Notes: generated by a model from the letters alone, not told the origin. 64,000 nt of DNA from Onchidella celtica (GCA_963931925.1 OZ007581.1:17788450-17852449), one strand, 5' to 3'. Positions 12,340 to 26,130 are shown, counted from the stretch's first letter. A program made the numbers and translations.

Positions 12340-12500
12340 GTGTAGCAGGCCAGATTATACCCCCGCCAGACTATACCCGGGGTTAAACTGGCCTAGCCCA
12401 GAATATCCCCCGGGGTATATTCTGGGCTAGGCCAGTTTATACCCCGGGGTTTACTTTGGGCTAGGCCAGACTATAACCCCCCAGTCCAGATGATACCCCC
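12340..12500. repeat. GC-rich palindrome and TATACCCC repeat cluster
   Basis: Repeated GGCCAGA...TATACCCC blocks occur in direct and inverted orientation. Positions 12385-12410 and 12412-12438 form an almost perfect 26-bp inverted repeat (CTGGCCTAGCCCAGAATAT on the left arm) with one unpaired base and a one-base centre, so a single strand would fold into a long hairpin. It is sharply more GC-rich than its neighbours. Confidence 0.8.
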
Positions 12501-14480
12501 TACTTTTTTTAAAAAACAAGTCAAGACCGCAGTTTATTTCAACTTTAGTTTGAATTGTCCATTATCACTGTCATCAGATATCATATTGAAGCATACATTT
12601 CTGACTCTTGTAAATTATTATACATTTAAAAGGAAATAAACATGCTTAAAAAGCATTGAAATACAAAAGGATTGAAAATCCATTGAAACTGATATGATTA
12701 AACTTTAACACTAATTTTACTTGTGTCCGTTGGTATTATTATTGTTTTGGTTTTTTTATAATTAGTTGTCCATGAGTTAAACATGTATTGTAATTTTTTT
12801 GTTTGGCACCACTAACATATATACTTAGTGGCAAGGTATGAGCTAATTATAAGATTCATAAGTGTAAAGTTATCTGAATCTTATTTTAATTTTTGAAAAT
12901 CAGAAATGTGCTTGATATGTCGGAACAATTAGATCTACATACAAAGTTACACTGATGTAGAGAGAAAGGCCAGGAAAGAATACGTAGAGAAAAAAACAAC
13001 AACATTTTAACAACTGAACTGGCAGATGGTGCAATTCCATCATCCAGCAGACATTAAATACTTCACACAAAACTAAAATTTAATACATACTGAAATTGTT
13101 TCACATAATGAATTTAACCTGTCCAGATCCACTTGAAACGTTACAGAAAGCTAACCAGTAATATACAATAATAACAATAAGAACACCAAATCATCTTATT
13201 TACTCTTGAAAATAAAGAGAATATAATCAATATCAGAATCACCATCATCTTGGAATAATACAAAGATAAGAGGGAATATAAAAATGACCTACACATCATT
13301 CTAGAATCTATAAGCAGCAATAATATATGTGTGTATGTGCCAAGTACATGTAAAAAAAAATGTGTTAAATCTTTTCAACTATTTAAGTAGAACTGGACTG
13401 AAAGCTTTAGCGAAGTAGCTTTGATAGTCATGTAAAATGACAGATTAAATCCACTGAGACAACAGTGCATTGCAGAAAGTAATTACAGTATGTTGTGGCA
13501 AAAATTCGATGGATCATTTTGCATGAACATGTCTTGTTAGTAAATGCTTTGATAGCGTATTTGTAGAAATGTATACATTTTATGTAGCTCATGGTTTAAG
13601 GCACTGGATTAGTTTCACTCACGTTCGTTGGCATGTTGTAGTTGTTTTTGTAGTTGGTTGCCATTGAGTAAAATTTGCACGGTACTGTTTGTTTGGCACT
13701 GACACACTTAGTCCCAATGGATGAAATAATTAACGGACTCATAAAAATGAAGTCATTTTAAATATTTTTTTGTGTACAAATACACAGTTGTTAAATCCCT
13801 TGGCAAGGGACGTGTTAAGCTTAGGAAGGTAAAGACGGACAAGGTCTTTTTTTTATTATTATTATTATTTCACTCGCGAGTATGGTACAACTACAAGACT
13901 GAACAGTCAAGTCAACCCACTTGTATTACCTCCAACAATACTGATATACCTAAAACATTCCCACATATTCAGTGAACTAATCATATAATGCAACAAAATA
14001 ATATCATAATAATGATGACATATATATCATAGGTCTACTGGGCAAGCAACACCCATAACCCCTATGATTGGGTTTAAAGTCAATGCATCTGATCTCTTCA
14101 TTACAACAGAGTCCAATTACATCTGTCAGTGTGTCAAAAGAACAGACAATGAGCACCTACAAAGGATGCCATAAAAATATGACACCTGATGCATAGACAA
14201 TGCATCTATACACCTAGCATAGGCCTTTCCCTTCATGATTCATCTTATCAACAACCAAAGTTCAAGGTTCGACCCTCAAAAGTTTCTAAGTCCGACCTAA
14301 CCAGTACAAATTGAAGAAAATCAACTTAACACCTATGTAGCGAACATACTAATTCAATAATAAACATATAATAAATTAAGAAATTAAAGTAAATAATCAT
14401 CATCCTTTAGTATAATGCCGATATCTGAGATCCCAAATGCTGTTTAAGTGTGGTAGCCACTGTAAACAGTCAGCCAGGAT
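12501..14480. other. non-coding, AT-rich
   Basis: No gene is supported. Two diverged copies of a roughly 200-base segment occur near 12710-12900 and 13600-13770, sharing TTTGTTTGGCAC, CTTAGT and ACTCATAA/ATTCATAA in order. A short ATT run is at 13855-13868. Confidence 0.45.
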
Positions 14481-16430
14481 TGTTATTGTTGTTTGGGTCA
14501 AGCTTCCGTTTCCGGAAGCTATTAGCTAACCAATCCCGGTCTTGATTTGACCCGCTTGACCAGAAGTCATGTGATCATGCCTGCTGGCGTCTGCTGTGAC
14601 CTACTCACGCACTTGCAAACCCCCGCACCTCTCTCTCTCCATCTTAACTGGTCTGCTCATTATCATAAAGCTCACAATGAACATGGTATCAACAAAATGC
14701 AACGAACAGGCACACAAGACAAATCTACACATACATCATAGTCACAATGCTGATTTAAAGGAACTTAGAAATAGTCATCCAACAATAACCTTACAACCCA
14801 CGGAAGAACAAGTTAAAGTAAAGAAATAACTTGGTTATAATTCTTGCCCGTTACTCTCTCTCTCTCTCTCTGTGACGTCTGTCCCTAAGAAGGACACGTT
14901 GAGCCTGAATGGCACCAACTGCAGATTAAGGATAACGATCTAGATCTGTCTATCTCTGATCCAAGTAGCGGGACTTAGACCACACCCTCCAGTAGTACTA
15001 TTTGTTAGCACTTCACATAAAATCAGTCCGTCACAAATTACAGTTAAATGTTTCCATTTAATTACATGAACTAATCATGCGCGCTAGCGTTGATAGCATT
15101 CTAGAACAACCTTACACTCTCTCTCTGCAGGATACTGATAGATCTATACTAAGATAGAAACTTAGTAAGATAAACTTTACCATAGATTGTTAGCTGCTAG
15201 CCTGATTGCCTAACCAAGCTGAACAAGTTCATCAAACCTCCAAGTATAATCCAATCATTATTATTTCACATCATCTAAATATGATTAAATACCAGAACTA
15301 AAATAATGGGTACAACTTACGTGAACTAACCAAATGAATTCACACTTGAACTACATCATCAGAGCTGGCACTTCACAAATCTTGAAATATAAATTATACA
15401 ACTTCTTTTACTTTTATGTTAGTCTGGACACAATGACACGTCCTGCTGTCTTGAAGACTTGGGTGGAACTGACTGACCCACGCTATCATCTAAGCGTCAC
15501 CCAAACACGCGCAACCCATTCACTCCTTACAGTTCACTAAGTGCAAATTCTAATAAAACATTAAAACAAATAAAAACATTTTTAAAGACCACCATCTTGC
15601 TCGTGTATGTTCCAAATACACTATCTTAAGGAAATATTACTTAACAAGATAAAAACTAAACAAAACTTACAATGTAGTGATACATAACAAGGTTCTACTT
15701 CTGGCACCAGGGATGGTCACTTAAACTGACCAATCCCGGACAATACAGACAACGCTAAGACTGTGGTTTAAAATTGGCGCATTGAGTACATCACTTGGCA
15801 ATGTTACTCAACACTTGCATGACTCATCTCAGTGCGTGATAAACAATAAGGGGAGATATCTATGGTTTCTGTGTGGTTACTTCCCCTTGACCACGTCTAG
15901 TGGTCCAGCTGATCAAAATAACGGGTTTATCTCCCTTTCACTACAATGAGCTATGTTCTCAGCCCTGTAATGGTTCACCCCATTACACCTGTACAGCTCA
16001 CACTGCTAGCACAACTTCTCTCAGGCTGGTCAGCGTCATTCAGTGGCACAAAGTCTGGATGGATTTATATTGTGCTTTTACTGCAGGTGGCCTAGACCCA
16101 CTGTGGCCTAGACCCATTGTGGCCTATGCCTGGGGTCCTGGGCTCCAGTCAACAGTCATGTACGCAACTCAGAGAGTAAAACAATTTTGGGTACGGGGCT
16201 TTAATAATGAATTAAGTTTGGGCTCTACTGTGCATCACCTTAATGTTATCTGTATGATAATATATTTAACCCTGTTCAGCTCCCAGGATATGAAAGTCTA
16301 CAATTTACAAGAGAAATCTCAGCATGCTGTTCAGTGTCTAGTCATATATAAAGTATACATTGGTGGACATTCAGTGTAAACAATCTGCTTCATACAACAT
16401 GTTGAATGTTGGTTCACTCCAAATAACCAA
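14481..16430. other. unassigned region with possible decayed retroelement parts
   Basis: No gene is recognised. A 159-codon plus-strand frame (15900-16379) has no identifiable domain, no convincing start context and no splice support. On the minus strand, 15691-15709 reads TGGTGCCAGAAGTAGAACC, which resembles the primer-binding site used by tRNA-Leu-primed retroelements, but no matching LTR pair was found. CT microsatellites occur at 14854-14872. Confidence 0.3.
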
Positions 16431-19400
16431 CAACAAAATGATTAATTCTACAATAAATATGAGTTTCATACTGATGGACATTTCATGGACAAATTGTCAA
16501 TTTTGAACAGATGTCAATGGAAAATTGCATTGAAAATCAGAAATAATAATATACATGATGCCAACACTGTTCCCTAAAACTGTAAAAACCGATTTTGGCT
16601 ACTTTTCAGGAGAAGCAAAAAACTGTTTCAATTTAGACCAAGTGGTCTAATTACGATGAATTTCTGAAAGTGATTTTTAATCTTTTTTTTTTTTTCGCGT
16701 ACGAGTCTATGGCCAAGATCGTTCGATGCGGCTTTGAATGTAGTTGAATATATTATATCTACAACAACTTTCACAGTAACAAAACAATTCATTTACTGAC
16801 AATTTAATAAGTTAAATGACGGACAAAAACAAACAAAAATATAAACTAGAATGAACATCACATTACGCTCATTCACATTATAATCAAATTAGGAAGCATC
16901 CTGTTCAAAGTTTATATACTTTCCTGAAATCAATGTCTTCACGCTCTACGTTAATGGCACAAGTAATTTCTGATATTTTGAGATATTCAGAAAAAACGTT
17001 TCTTTTCCTGTCATTTGGTGACTTATGGCATGATTCCATTGGATTATTACATTTTCTTATTGGCACATTTCTTTTTCTACTATACCTGATAGCCCCATGC
17101 TCAGGATTGCAATGAACAGTCAGTTGCCTTTTGGCGTAAGTCTAACATAAGCCATTATTGTAGAGCAGTGATGATATGTAAAACATTCAAGCCAATTTTT
17201 TATTAATAGAACTGTATAGATTTACATTTGAAAATCTGACTGACAATGGTGTCCTGCAGGTATCAAAATTTACACCACTGACAATTACTTGGTATCTTCC
17301 TGTCTCTGATTTTACAAATTCAAATTATCAGCTGCATCATAAATCAACAGTAAATCAAATTTATTGTTGTAATTTTGTTTTCTGCTTTAAATATTATAAG
17401 ATAAAATGAATGACAAACTTTCTCATCCCCCGAAAGAAGTCTGCCAATCCAAGTTTAAGAAATCACAAAATCGATAATACCAAATTAGTGAAAAAAAAAG
17501 CCCTTCGCGGTGATTACACTTTACATTTTGTTGTGTGAACTGCTGTAAAATGGGTACTAACACAAGCTCCTTTGGAAGCAAAGATTGGCCTTTTGGTTCA
17601 AAAGTAAAAATTTGAGTCCAAAACTTGCAAAAAATGTTTATTTCTGGAGTCCATTTGATTTTTTAAAATATTTTTTAACTCTGTCAAACCTGTGAAAATC
17701 ACTGGTGATCCCTGCAGTTACTCTTAACGAAAATAGCCCCCGGAATTGACCATGGCATTTCAACATGCTGAATTTCAACAATTTCAAATGAGGTCGTTAA
17801 AATCATTTGTGCTTTCTTTACCAAAAAATTTAGCAGCACTTCCAAATCTTACAATATATAGATCTAGTTTTTTAAAATTGCATCATTTTCAAACCCAATT
17901 CTTATCACAATAGTCTGCAGTGTGCACTTCAATGTTCAGATGAAAACAGTTCTTGACAACACTGTTTTAACCACTTGCCAATACCTGAGTCAGTGAGCTT
18001 CAGATACAAAAATTTACCTGTCAAACTCCCAAGAGAATTAAACTTTATCTGAAGAAAATGAATCTGGTATGCCCAGAACCCATGTCAACCATCACAAAAA
18101 ACTCAACTTTTCTGCATCAAACTGCTAAAATAGACAAAACTTAGGCCTTATTTATAGAAACTTACAAAAGGAACCACTGTACAACACTATCAAACTGATC
18201 ATCCAAAAAACTTAAACCAAAACGCTAAACCTGGACTATAAAACTTACGACACTGATACGATAGTCCGAGTTTGAAAAATGAAAGTTTAAAAGACCCGAC
18301 ATACAAGCAATCTCAAAAGAAATCTTCGTAGGAGCAATTTCAAACAAAGTTAACAGGACAAAGAAGAAATTCCACCGCTTGTCTAGACCAATAAAATGGA
18401 AACATCAAACCAACTTTGAAACACACTTATAAAGCAGCCTCTTCATAGTCGATTCAACTGAAACTAAGAAATTCATGATCTGAACTGATGCAAGTGCACA
18501 CTGCAAAAAGGATAAAATTAAATCTAGTATTGTCCTCCATCCCCAACCCTGCAAGTTATGAAATTCAAGGAAGTAAATCTCTGACACACTCGTCCCCCCC
18601 CCCCTCCCCCAAACAGCCTCACCCTTTCATATTACTAAGCCAGCTGATCCTAGTCATGTTTACAGGTGAAAATAATGCAGAAATAATTGACACTATAAAA
18701 ATTGAAGAAACCTGCATTTCAGTAAGAAAATCATGATTCATGAGGTCAATGCTCGGCATGTTATTATTATTATTTTATTTTTTTTGCACTAAACATATTT
18801 GACATACCAGGAGTATCTATTTTACTACAGTATTTACTTTGTTTAATTCAGTACATCAAATTTAAGATTTCCAGTGTATCTGTTTTGATTTTTTTTCCTT
18901 CCAGTTCCAATCTGACTCAAATTTTGCAGAAGTCACACAATTTGCCCATATAAAGCTGTTAATCAAGAATACATTTTTGTCAAAGACCAAACATTTTAAT
19001 CAATAACCCAGCTGATAACTTTGTGAATTATGTGATAACCCTGTCAACTGCTGTTTTCAACTTTTTGTCCCATAGGATTTAACTCTAATACATGCAGGAC
19101 ACTTAATATTTCTGTTACCACTACTCTTTTGAAACTAGTCAAGTCACATGAAGGCATTGTACTTGAAGAATATCTGAGTTATCAATTGTTTGCATTTTCT
19201 TAAACGAAACGCGGTTTGGTTAGGTTAATTCAGCAAGGATATCACTTTCCTTTACCCAAACAGTAACATTTTAGATCTCATCACATTTGTAAAGTTATGC
19301 AAGACATTTTTGTGCAGGGTCATCCAGTCATCTGGATAATTAAGTACAAAGTAACTGAATGTTTTTCATAGGCAGATCAGATTTCTGCATCTTCAAAACT

Positions 19401-20790
19401 GTGGGAAAGTATGAACAGGCAATGGTATCAAACCTTATATAGCAAAAGGATGGGGTAAAAATGCTTGCTGAATTTCTCAAACCGCAACTTATAATCCTAC
19501 AAATAACTAATTCTCCAGACCTGCAACTTAATTCCTAACAAAAGTGTAGAAATAATGCTGAAAGTAAAGTACAAATAAAACAATAACAGTTTATCAATAG
19601 TGAACATTCTTTCATTCATTTAACAATACATGACAAGACAATACACTGTAAGGAGGAAAAGGACGAGAAGCATAGACGAGATGAGAAAGAGGGTATAGGA
19701 AAGAAGGAGAACCCTCCAACCTCCCACATGGCACTGGTCACATACAAAAGACAGAAGTTCACATCAAGTAACTGCATACAGCCGACATAACTACTTAGAT
19801 CAGTGCAATGTTTGCTCATCTATTGCAACATTGAATTATCAATGGATACACAGTGATGGACAATGTTATAAACCTGCTGATATGTAATGGGGCAGCAATT
19901 TTTACATTTGAATATGTGCATCTTATGCCGACATTCTAAATCACTATCATTCCCCTCCCCCATTGCGCATTCCCTCTTTGCCCATCTACCGATAGATCTC
20001 TCAGCCGCGCAATATTTTGCTCTATGTATTATTCCACGACGTCGCGACGAAAAATGCTGTTGTATCAGAGGTGTGCCTTGTGTGCTGCAGTTGTAAGCAA
20101 GTTTGTTTTACTTACGAGAAGAGTGTATGAAATGGAGATTTTAATTCACGCCGTTGTACCCGAAGTCCCGTTCAGTCCCAGGCCATTATATTTGAGTACA
20201 TAAAATTAATCCCTAATGACCCCCCCCCCTCCCCGAGAAAAAACCCGCACTGGCGCTGCACTGTGGTGACCACATGTCTGCTCCAGTTGGAACTGGGCTG
20301 CAGTGACACTGAGGCGAATTTCCCAAATGTGATTAATGAACTATACAAAAAACAAAATTATCCTTCGACATTTTCTCCACTCCCTAACTTATTTACAAGT
20401 TTATTTTCAAGTTTTATAACCACCTCCGACAGATGTCCGTTCACTGATCATAAACTGCTAATCTTTATTTTTACCTTATGATCCACATTTCTCACATTAT
20501 TTGGTATCATTTATAATCTATTCCCATTAAACCTGAAATTCATAAAATGTTTAAGAATTTCTTAGATTTCTATGTCTACACTTCAGAATATCGGAAATGA
20601 ATTACAATGGTTAGGCTGGCAAGTGTAAGGTTTTCACTGACCTGACAATATTTTTAACACCATCTGGTTCCCATTTTCTATTTTTGCCTTGGTAAACTAA
20701 AATCACTTCCGTAGTCAAATTTTAGAAGTTGCTCTCTTTTTGGCAACTTTTATATTGTAAATTTCATGTTATTCCCTTTTTTTTCCCCTC
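16431..20790. other. long AT-rich stretch without a recognised gene
   Basis: Only short open frames are present and none shows a known family motif. There is a T tract near 16684-16695 and C runs near 18594 and 20220. Nothing here supports an RNA gene. Non-coding exons or UTRs cannot be excluded by sequence alone. Confidence 0.4.
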
Positions 20791-20794
20791 CATC

Positions 20795-21177
20795 TTGTAT
20801 GTTTGGTCAGAGCTTGCGAAAAATGATGAATAAGCAGATGTGATAATTGATTCCTGAAGACAGGCCTGAAAGTTGCCTCCCAGTAAAAAGTAGGTTACTT
20901 TGACTCAGTAACTTTCTCTCTTTCTCTCTTATGTTTGGTCCGAATTTGCTAAAAAGATGAACACTGTAAACAACTGTGGTCGCTGATTCCTGAAGAGAGG
21001 CCTGCAAGTGGCCTCCCTGTAAAAAGTAGGTTACTTTGACTCAGTAACTTTTTTTTTCTCTCTGTATCTTATATATTTGGTCAGAGTTTGCTAAAACGAT
21101 GAATACCATAAACAACTGTGGTGGTTGATTCCTGAAGACAGGACTGAAAGTGACCTCCCGGTAAAAAGTAGGTAAAT
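20795..21177. repeat. three tandem copies of a roughly 130-bp unit
   Basis: Each copy has TTTGGTC(A/C)GA, TTGCTAAAA-like, GATTCCTGAAGA, CCTCCC and GTAAAAAGTAGGT in order, the first two also ending TTACTTTGACTCAGTAACTTT. The copies begin near 20803, 20932 and 21075. No frame is conserved. Confidence 0.8.
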
Positions 21178-22555
21178 CCCAAACGGAAACTATCCCCAAT
21201 CGTAATTGTTGCGAAACACAGCTACAGTGAACTAGAGATCAACATCATGTGAACAAAGATACTTCGAATGCTTGTTTTTCTTTTCTCATGCCAAAGATCA
21301 ACATATCTGAAAACCAATGAAAATCGGCAAACTTACATCTTAGTACAACCCTAATTGACAAACGATATTTAATTTCTGCCACTGTTTCTCAGCGTTGATT
21401 GTGCATACAATAGTTTTCCCTAACTTGACAGATAAACATTTTGCTTCCACTCATGAAAGTTGACAAATGCTTGCTTCAGTATTTCATGAAACTAGTCATT
21501 TTTACAAATTTCATTTTATGCCATATCTGTCTTCTCACGGACTTATCCTTAACTTTGAGGCAGGTAGTTTAACATAGAAATTTTTATTGTTTATTTTTTA
21601 TTGTGTTCAATTGAACACAACAGAACAAACTACAAAACTAGGAAATTTTAGACACTTTGAATCGTTTCCATCTATCCATTTCCTTTCACATTTTTTTTTT
21701 AAATTCCCTTTTACATAGATCTTACACATTTTCCACTGTGAAGATTTTTCTTTCAATCTCCCTCTTTCTCAAGTTAATGTTCTCCTCTGATATTCTCTAC
21801 ATTTCTTTAATACTTAAAACATGTCGCATATTCTTTCCTGTCTTTTCCCTTTCTCAAATAATTACAATAAACATCCAAATGAATATCTTACATCTCAACT
21901 TTTTCGTTGTCTTAGCATTATTGATCAAGATCTCAAAGACAGTATCATTGTCATACAAAGTGGCCGAAATAAAAGGTTGCTACCACGTTATGTTCCAGTA
22001 TTGCACCAGTCACAACATTTAAAGTTCCTTGACATGCAAATTGCAAAATTAAGAAAACGTGAGTAACATGCTGGGATGTACATGCAGGTTAGTACAGTTG
22101 GCAAAGAGCTTGGACTGTCCATGTATTTCACCCTTTCGGTTATGAAATTTGCCTTTCTCTTGGCACCAATTCAACTCTCAAATCTCATCAATGTACATTC
22201 AAGCTATCCAAGCCCTTCTTTTGGAACTTTAAAGAACATTAAGCCTTGTGACTGGGCAATACTGACTTCCTCTGTGCCACATGCCACAGAAAGCATCGTT
22301 TACAATTGCGATTTCATGAAGTTGAGACAAGATACTTCAGTTCAATGGGCCTCAATACCACAACAATTATGTTTTTGAACAAAATTAGTCATTTTCAAAT
22401 GTAGTTTTTTTCAGTTAAAGTTTAATAGCTACAGTAAACCCTACACAATTACCACCAATGTTTAGATGCTTCAATATCTACGTTAACAGTTTAAAATGAC
22501 AATCAAACTCTGAAAGTGGCAAATATATTTACATTCATTTAAATCTAGGCAAATT
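21178..22555. other. non-coding, AT-rich
   Basis: Two overlapping plus-strand open frames near 21657-22066 and one at 22076-22378 have no recognisable domain and are not called as genes. Confidence 0.4.
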
Positions 22556-22559
22556 TTGT

Positions 22560-24010
22560 CACCCTTACAAAACTGTCATTGTCACTGTCCTTCGCCTGTT
22601 CACTTGTCTCAGTTTGTGCGTTAACCCTTACACCAATTGTTCTCTTTTCTTTTTCTTTTCATTTCTCCCATTCCTCTCCATTAGAGTGTTTCTTATTCTC
22701 AACTCTCTTAAATCGCATATCTCCTCTGGATGGGAGGTGTTCCTTTCCTTTTTTTTTCTCACCTCCCCTCCTTTAGAGTTTTTTTCTCCACTTCTTTAAT
22801 TTACCAACAGCTCTGTGTTTTCTTTTTATTTTTTTTCCCCCATTCCTCTCCCAGTGGAGAATTTCTAATTCTCGTCTCTCTTAAATCGTTTATCACTTCT
22901 GGAGGGGAGGTCTTCCTTCTCTCTCTTTTTTCTCTGACCTCCCCTCCTTTAGAGTTTCTTTGCACTTCTTTAATTTAGCAACATCTGTTTTCTTTTCATC
23001 CCCCCCCCCGCCCCCATTCCTCTCCATTGGAATGTTTTTTATTCTCAGCTCTCTTAAATTGTGTATCTCCTCTGGAGGGGAGGTACTTTCTTTTCTTTTT
23101 TTTTTCTGACCTCCCCTCCTTTAGAGTTTCCTTCCAATTCTTTAATTTAGCGACAGTTCTATCTCTCTGTTTTCGTTTTCTTTTCCCCCACTCCTCTCCA
23201 TTGGAGTCTCTTATTCTCAACTCTCTTAAATCTTATATCGCCTCTGGAGGGGAGGTCTTCCTTTTTTTTTTTCTTCTGACCTCCCCTCCTTTAGTTTTTT
23301 TCCATTACATCAATTTAGCAACAGCTGTTTTCTTTTTATTTCCCCCATTCCTCTACATTAGCGTTTCTTATTCTCAACTCTCTTAAATCTTATCTCCTCT
23401 GGAGGGGAGGTCTTCCTTTTTTTTCTTTTTTTTCTCTGACCTCCCCTCCTTTAGAGTTTCTTTCCACTTCTTTAATTTAGCCACAGCTTTGTTTTCTTCT
23501 TATTCCCCCCCCCCCCGCCCACTCCTCTTCATTGGAGTGTTTCTTATTCTCATCTCTTTCAAATCTTATATTATCTCCTCTTGAGGGGAGGTCTTCCTTT
23601 TTTTTTTTTTTTTTGACCTCCCCTCTTTCAGAGTTTTTTTCCACCTCTTTAATTGAGCAACATCTCTACGTTTTCTTTTTATTTCCCAGACTCCTCTCCA
23701 TTGGAGTCTTTTCTTATTCCCGTCTCTTAAATCTTATATCTCCTCTTGAGGGGAGGTCTTTTTCTTTTCTTTTTTTGTGACCTCCCCTCCGTCAGAGTTC
23801 CTCTTCAATTTTTTTAAAATTCAGCCTGTCCCATGATGGGGAATGTTTAACTCTCACATCATCAATGGTTTGCTCTCCGATTTTTTTTTTCTTAGTGCCC
23901 TCACTCCTCTCCATTTCAGTGTTTCTTAAATCTAACTCCCCTGAAGGGGAGGTCTTTTTTTTTCTGACCTCCCTTCTTTACAGTTTCTCCCCATTTTGTT
24001 TTTAATTTAG
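22560..24010. repeat. CT-rich satellite, about 155-195-bp unit, roughly eight copies
   Basis: Units contain CCATTGGAGTGTTTCTTATTCTC, a CTTAAATC block, GGAGGGGAGGTC, a T-rich spacer and then GACCTCCCCTCC. The G-rich block recurs near 22728, 22901, 23074, 23246, 23401, 23583, 23748 and 23944. GGAGGGGAGGTC and GACCTCCCCTCC are exact reverse complements, so every unit holds a hairpin with a T-rich loop. Plus-strand frames rich in Ser, Leu and Phe are artefacts of the CT bias. Confidence 0.9.
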
Positions 24011-24555
24011 CCTACTCTCTTGGAGGGGAATGCAACTCATTCTCTCATTTTTGAAATATTTTTTTTAAGTTCCCCTCCAAGAGAGAATTTCTCTACCTTT
24101 CTGTTCTTTTTTTTTCTTTTTAATGTACTCTCAGATGGGGGGTGCTTGCCTCTTTTTTCACATTTATATGACCACCTTCTGTATACCTAACTAACGACCA
24201 CCTTCTGTTTACCTAACTAACAATTTACACCATACGGTTTTAAATTTAAAAAAAAATTCCTAACTTTCTAACCCCTCTTCAGCCTATCCATAAATTGTGT
24301 TGTCTAATGCCACCATTGGATAATGTCCTCCATCTGGGTGGACAAAGAGTTATGGGCGCCAGGGCAGCTCTTTGACCTGCAGGTGGAAGAACATTCCAGA
24401 CATATTATCTTTGAAGGTCCGGGTCTGGGCCCCACCGATAGACGAGAGATCAGGGAACCGCCTTCGACAACCTTTCCTTCCTTGATAGCTCCCCATTCTC
24501 AATGCCAGACAAGGTCTCTTACAGGTACAGAACTAATTTTCTGACACCAACAGAT
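24011..24555. other. satellite edge and unassigned segment
   Basis: Degraded satellite units continue to about 24140. The segment 24290-24540 has more balanced composition and an open plus-strand frame (24323-24544), but no domain is recognised. A possible donor (ACAGGTACAG) near 24517 would allow an exon; support is weak. Confidence 0.3.
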
Positions 24556-24790
24556 TAATATGTACATGGAGGGAAGGGGAAAGAATATGTACATGAAGGC
24601 TCATGTGTACATGGAGGGTAAAATGTACATGGAGGGGAAAGAATATGTACACAAAGGCTCATATGTACATGGAGTAAAGGGTTTCGAAAGAGTATATACA
24701 TGAAGGCTCACAGTTATGTACATGGAGGGTAATATGTACATGGAGGGAAACGGAAAGATTAGTATGTACATGGAGAGAGTGCCAGAAAAT
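24556..24790. repeat. irregular TGTACATG-centred tandem repeat
   Basis: ATGTACATGGAGGG recurs about seven times at irregular spacing, alternating with GAATATGTACA and AAGGCTCA blocks. TGTACA is itself palindromic. No gene overlaps convincingly. Confidence 0.75.
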
Positions 24791-25274
24791 TGTTTATGTA
24801 CCTGTATCCTGCACTACATGCACGGGACAGGGCAAAACAGAAACAACAGAGTCACACACACCTACATATTTGACCACAATCACAAACAAGGGGACCTTGC
24901 TGGACAATGGGTCACTACAGATAACAGATCACTATGGTGAGAATTTCACACCAATTTTCGAAAAACAAAAAACCCAAACCAAATCGAGAACAAAATTTAA
25001 AATGTCAAAAAAGGGTCCAAATGAAAAACTATCATCTTGAAATCCCAATGAATATTTCCCATGGGTAACCAACAGCACACCTGGTTCTTGTTCATGTTCC
25101 ACTAACTCGTGAATCTATTTCTTTGCGGACAATCCCTTCTTGATATATCTCCATATCGTTTCCATTATAACCACCCCCCTCCCGTTTCTTATCTCCACCA
25201 AAGAGACACTTGTCCGTGTCCTATTTCACATATTCCCTCCACTGTCGGCAGTCACTTTCATAAATGTCTTACAC

Positions 25275-25505
25275 CACTTGCTCCCCAGTAGCCCACGATA
25301 GACACAGTCTCTATTCTCTTTATGCCTATAAGACGAGCTGAGACCAAAAAAAAAAAAATGCCACTTTTGCAGGAATTATTCCGCCACTTCATCTCTCAAA
25401 CACCCTTCGTACGTCCTAATCTGATCCGTGACAAGGTTTCTTCTCTCATTTCCCCCTAATCTCTCGTCACCAATAATAAGAGGAAATATTGCTCATTTTT
25501 CACTT
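25275..25505. repeat. segment duplicated at 26183-26408
   Basis: Shares TTGCTC(C/T)CCAGT(A/G)GCCCACGA, GA(C/G)CAGCTGAGA-like, CACCCTTCGTA(C/T)GTCC-like and AAATATTGCTC in order with the segment at 26183-26408. It indicates that satellite block 2 and its flank arose by a segmental duplication of roughly 0.9 kb. Confidence 0.65.
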
Positions 25506-25599
25506 CACTTTACTTTTCTTCGGGAACTCTGAAGTCTTCCCTCCCCCCAGAGCTCCTGTATTATCTTTTCTCTCTTCCTTTGTTCTCTTTTTTTTTCCA

Positions 25600-26130
25600 A
25601 CTCCTATGCATTTAGTTTCTTATTCTCATGTTTAAAAATGTTTTCTCCTCTGGAGGGGAGGTTTTTTTTTTTTTGTGACCTCCCCTCCACTTGACTCTCT
25701 TCATTTTATTTTTTAATTTAGCCTCTCCCGTGGAGGGGAATGCAACTCTCTCATTTTTTTCTCTAAATTTCCCCCCAACGCGAGTTTCCCTAACTGCAGT
25801 CTCTTATGCTCATCTGTTTCAAAATCTTTACCTCCTCTGGAGGGGAGTCATTTCTTTTCTTTTTTTTTTTTTTCTGACCTCCCCTCCATCAGAGTTTCCA
25901 TTTTATTTTTTAATTTAGCCTCTCCCGTGGAGGGGAATCTAACTCTCTCATTTTTTTTCTCTAAATTTCCCCTCCACGCTAGTTTCCCTGAACTGCAGCC
26001 TTTCTTATGCTCATCTCTTTCAAAATCTTTATCTCCTCTGGAGGGGAGTTGTTTTTTTTTTTTTCTTATCTCCCCTCCATCAGGGTTTCTTTTCATTTCT
26101 CGCTCTATTTAGCCTCTTCTTCTGCAGAGG
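25600..26130. repeat. CT-rich satellite, second block, three units
   Basis: Same GGAGGGGAG / CTCCCCTCC palindrome family as 22560-24010, with G-rich blocks near 25652, 25839 and 26039. A second palindromic pair, CTCCCGTGGAGGGGAA, occurs between them. Confidence 0.85.

Noticed and set aside
15900-16379. A 159-codon hypothetical protein
   Set aside because: No recognisable domain, no conserved start or splice context, and composition like the surrounding non-coding DNA.
22579-23780. Several Phe/Leu/Ser-rich membrane-like proteins
   Set aside because: They are frames through the CT-rich satellite; hydrophobicity is a by-product of T/C-rich codons.
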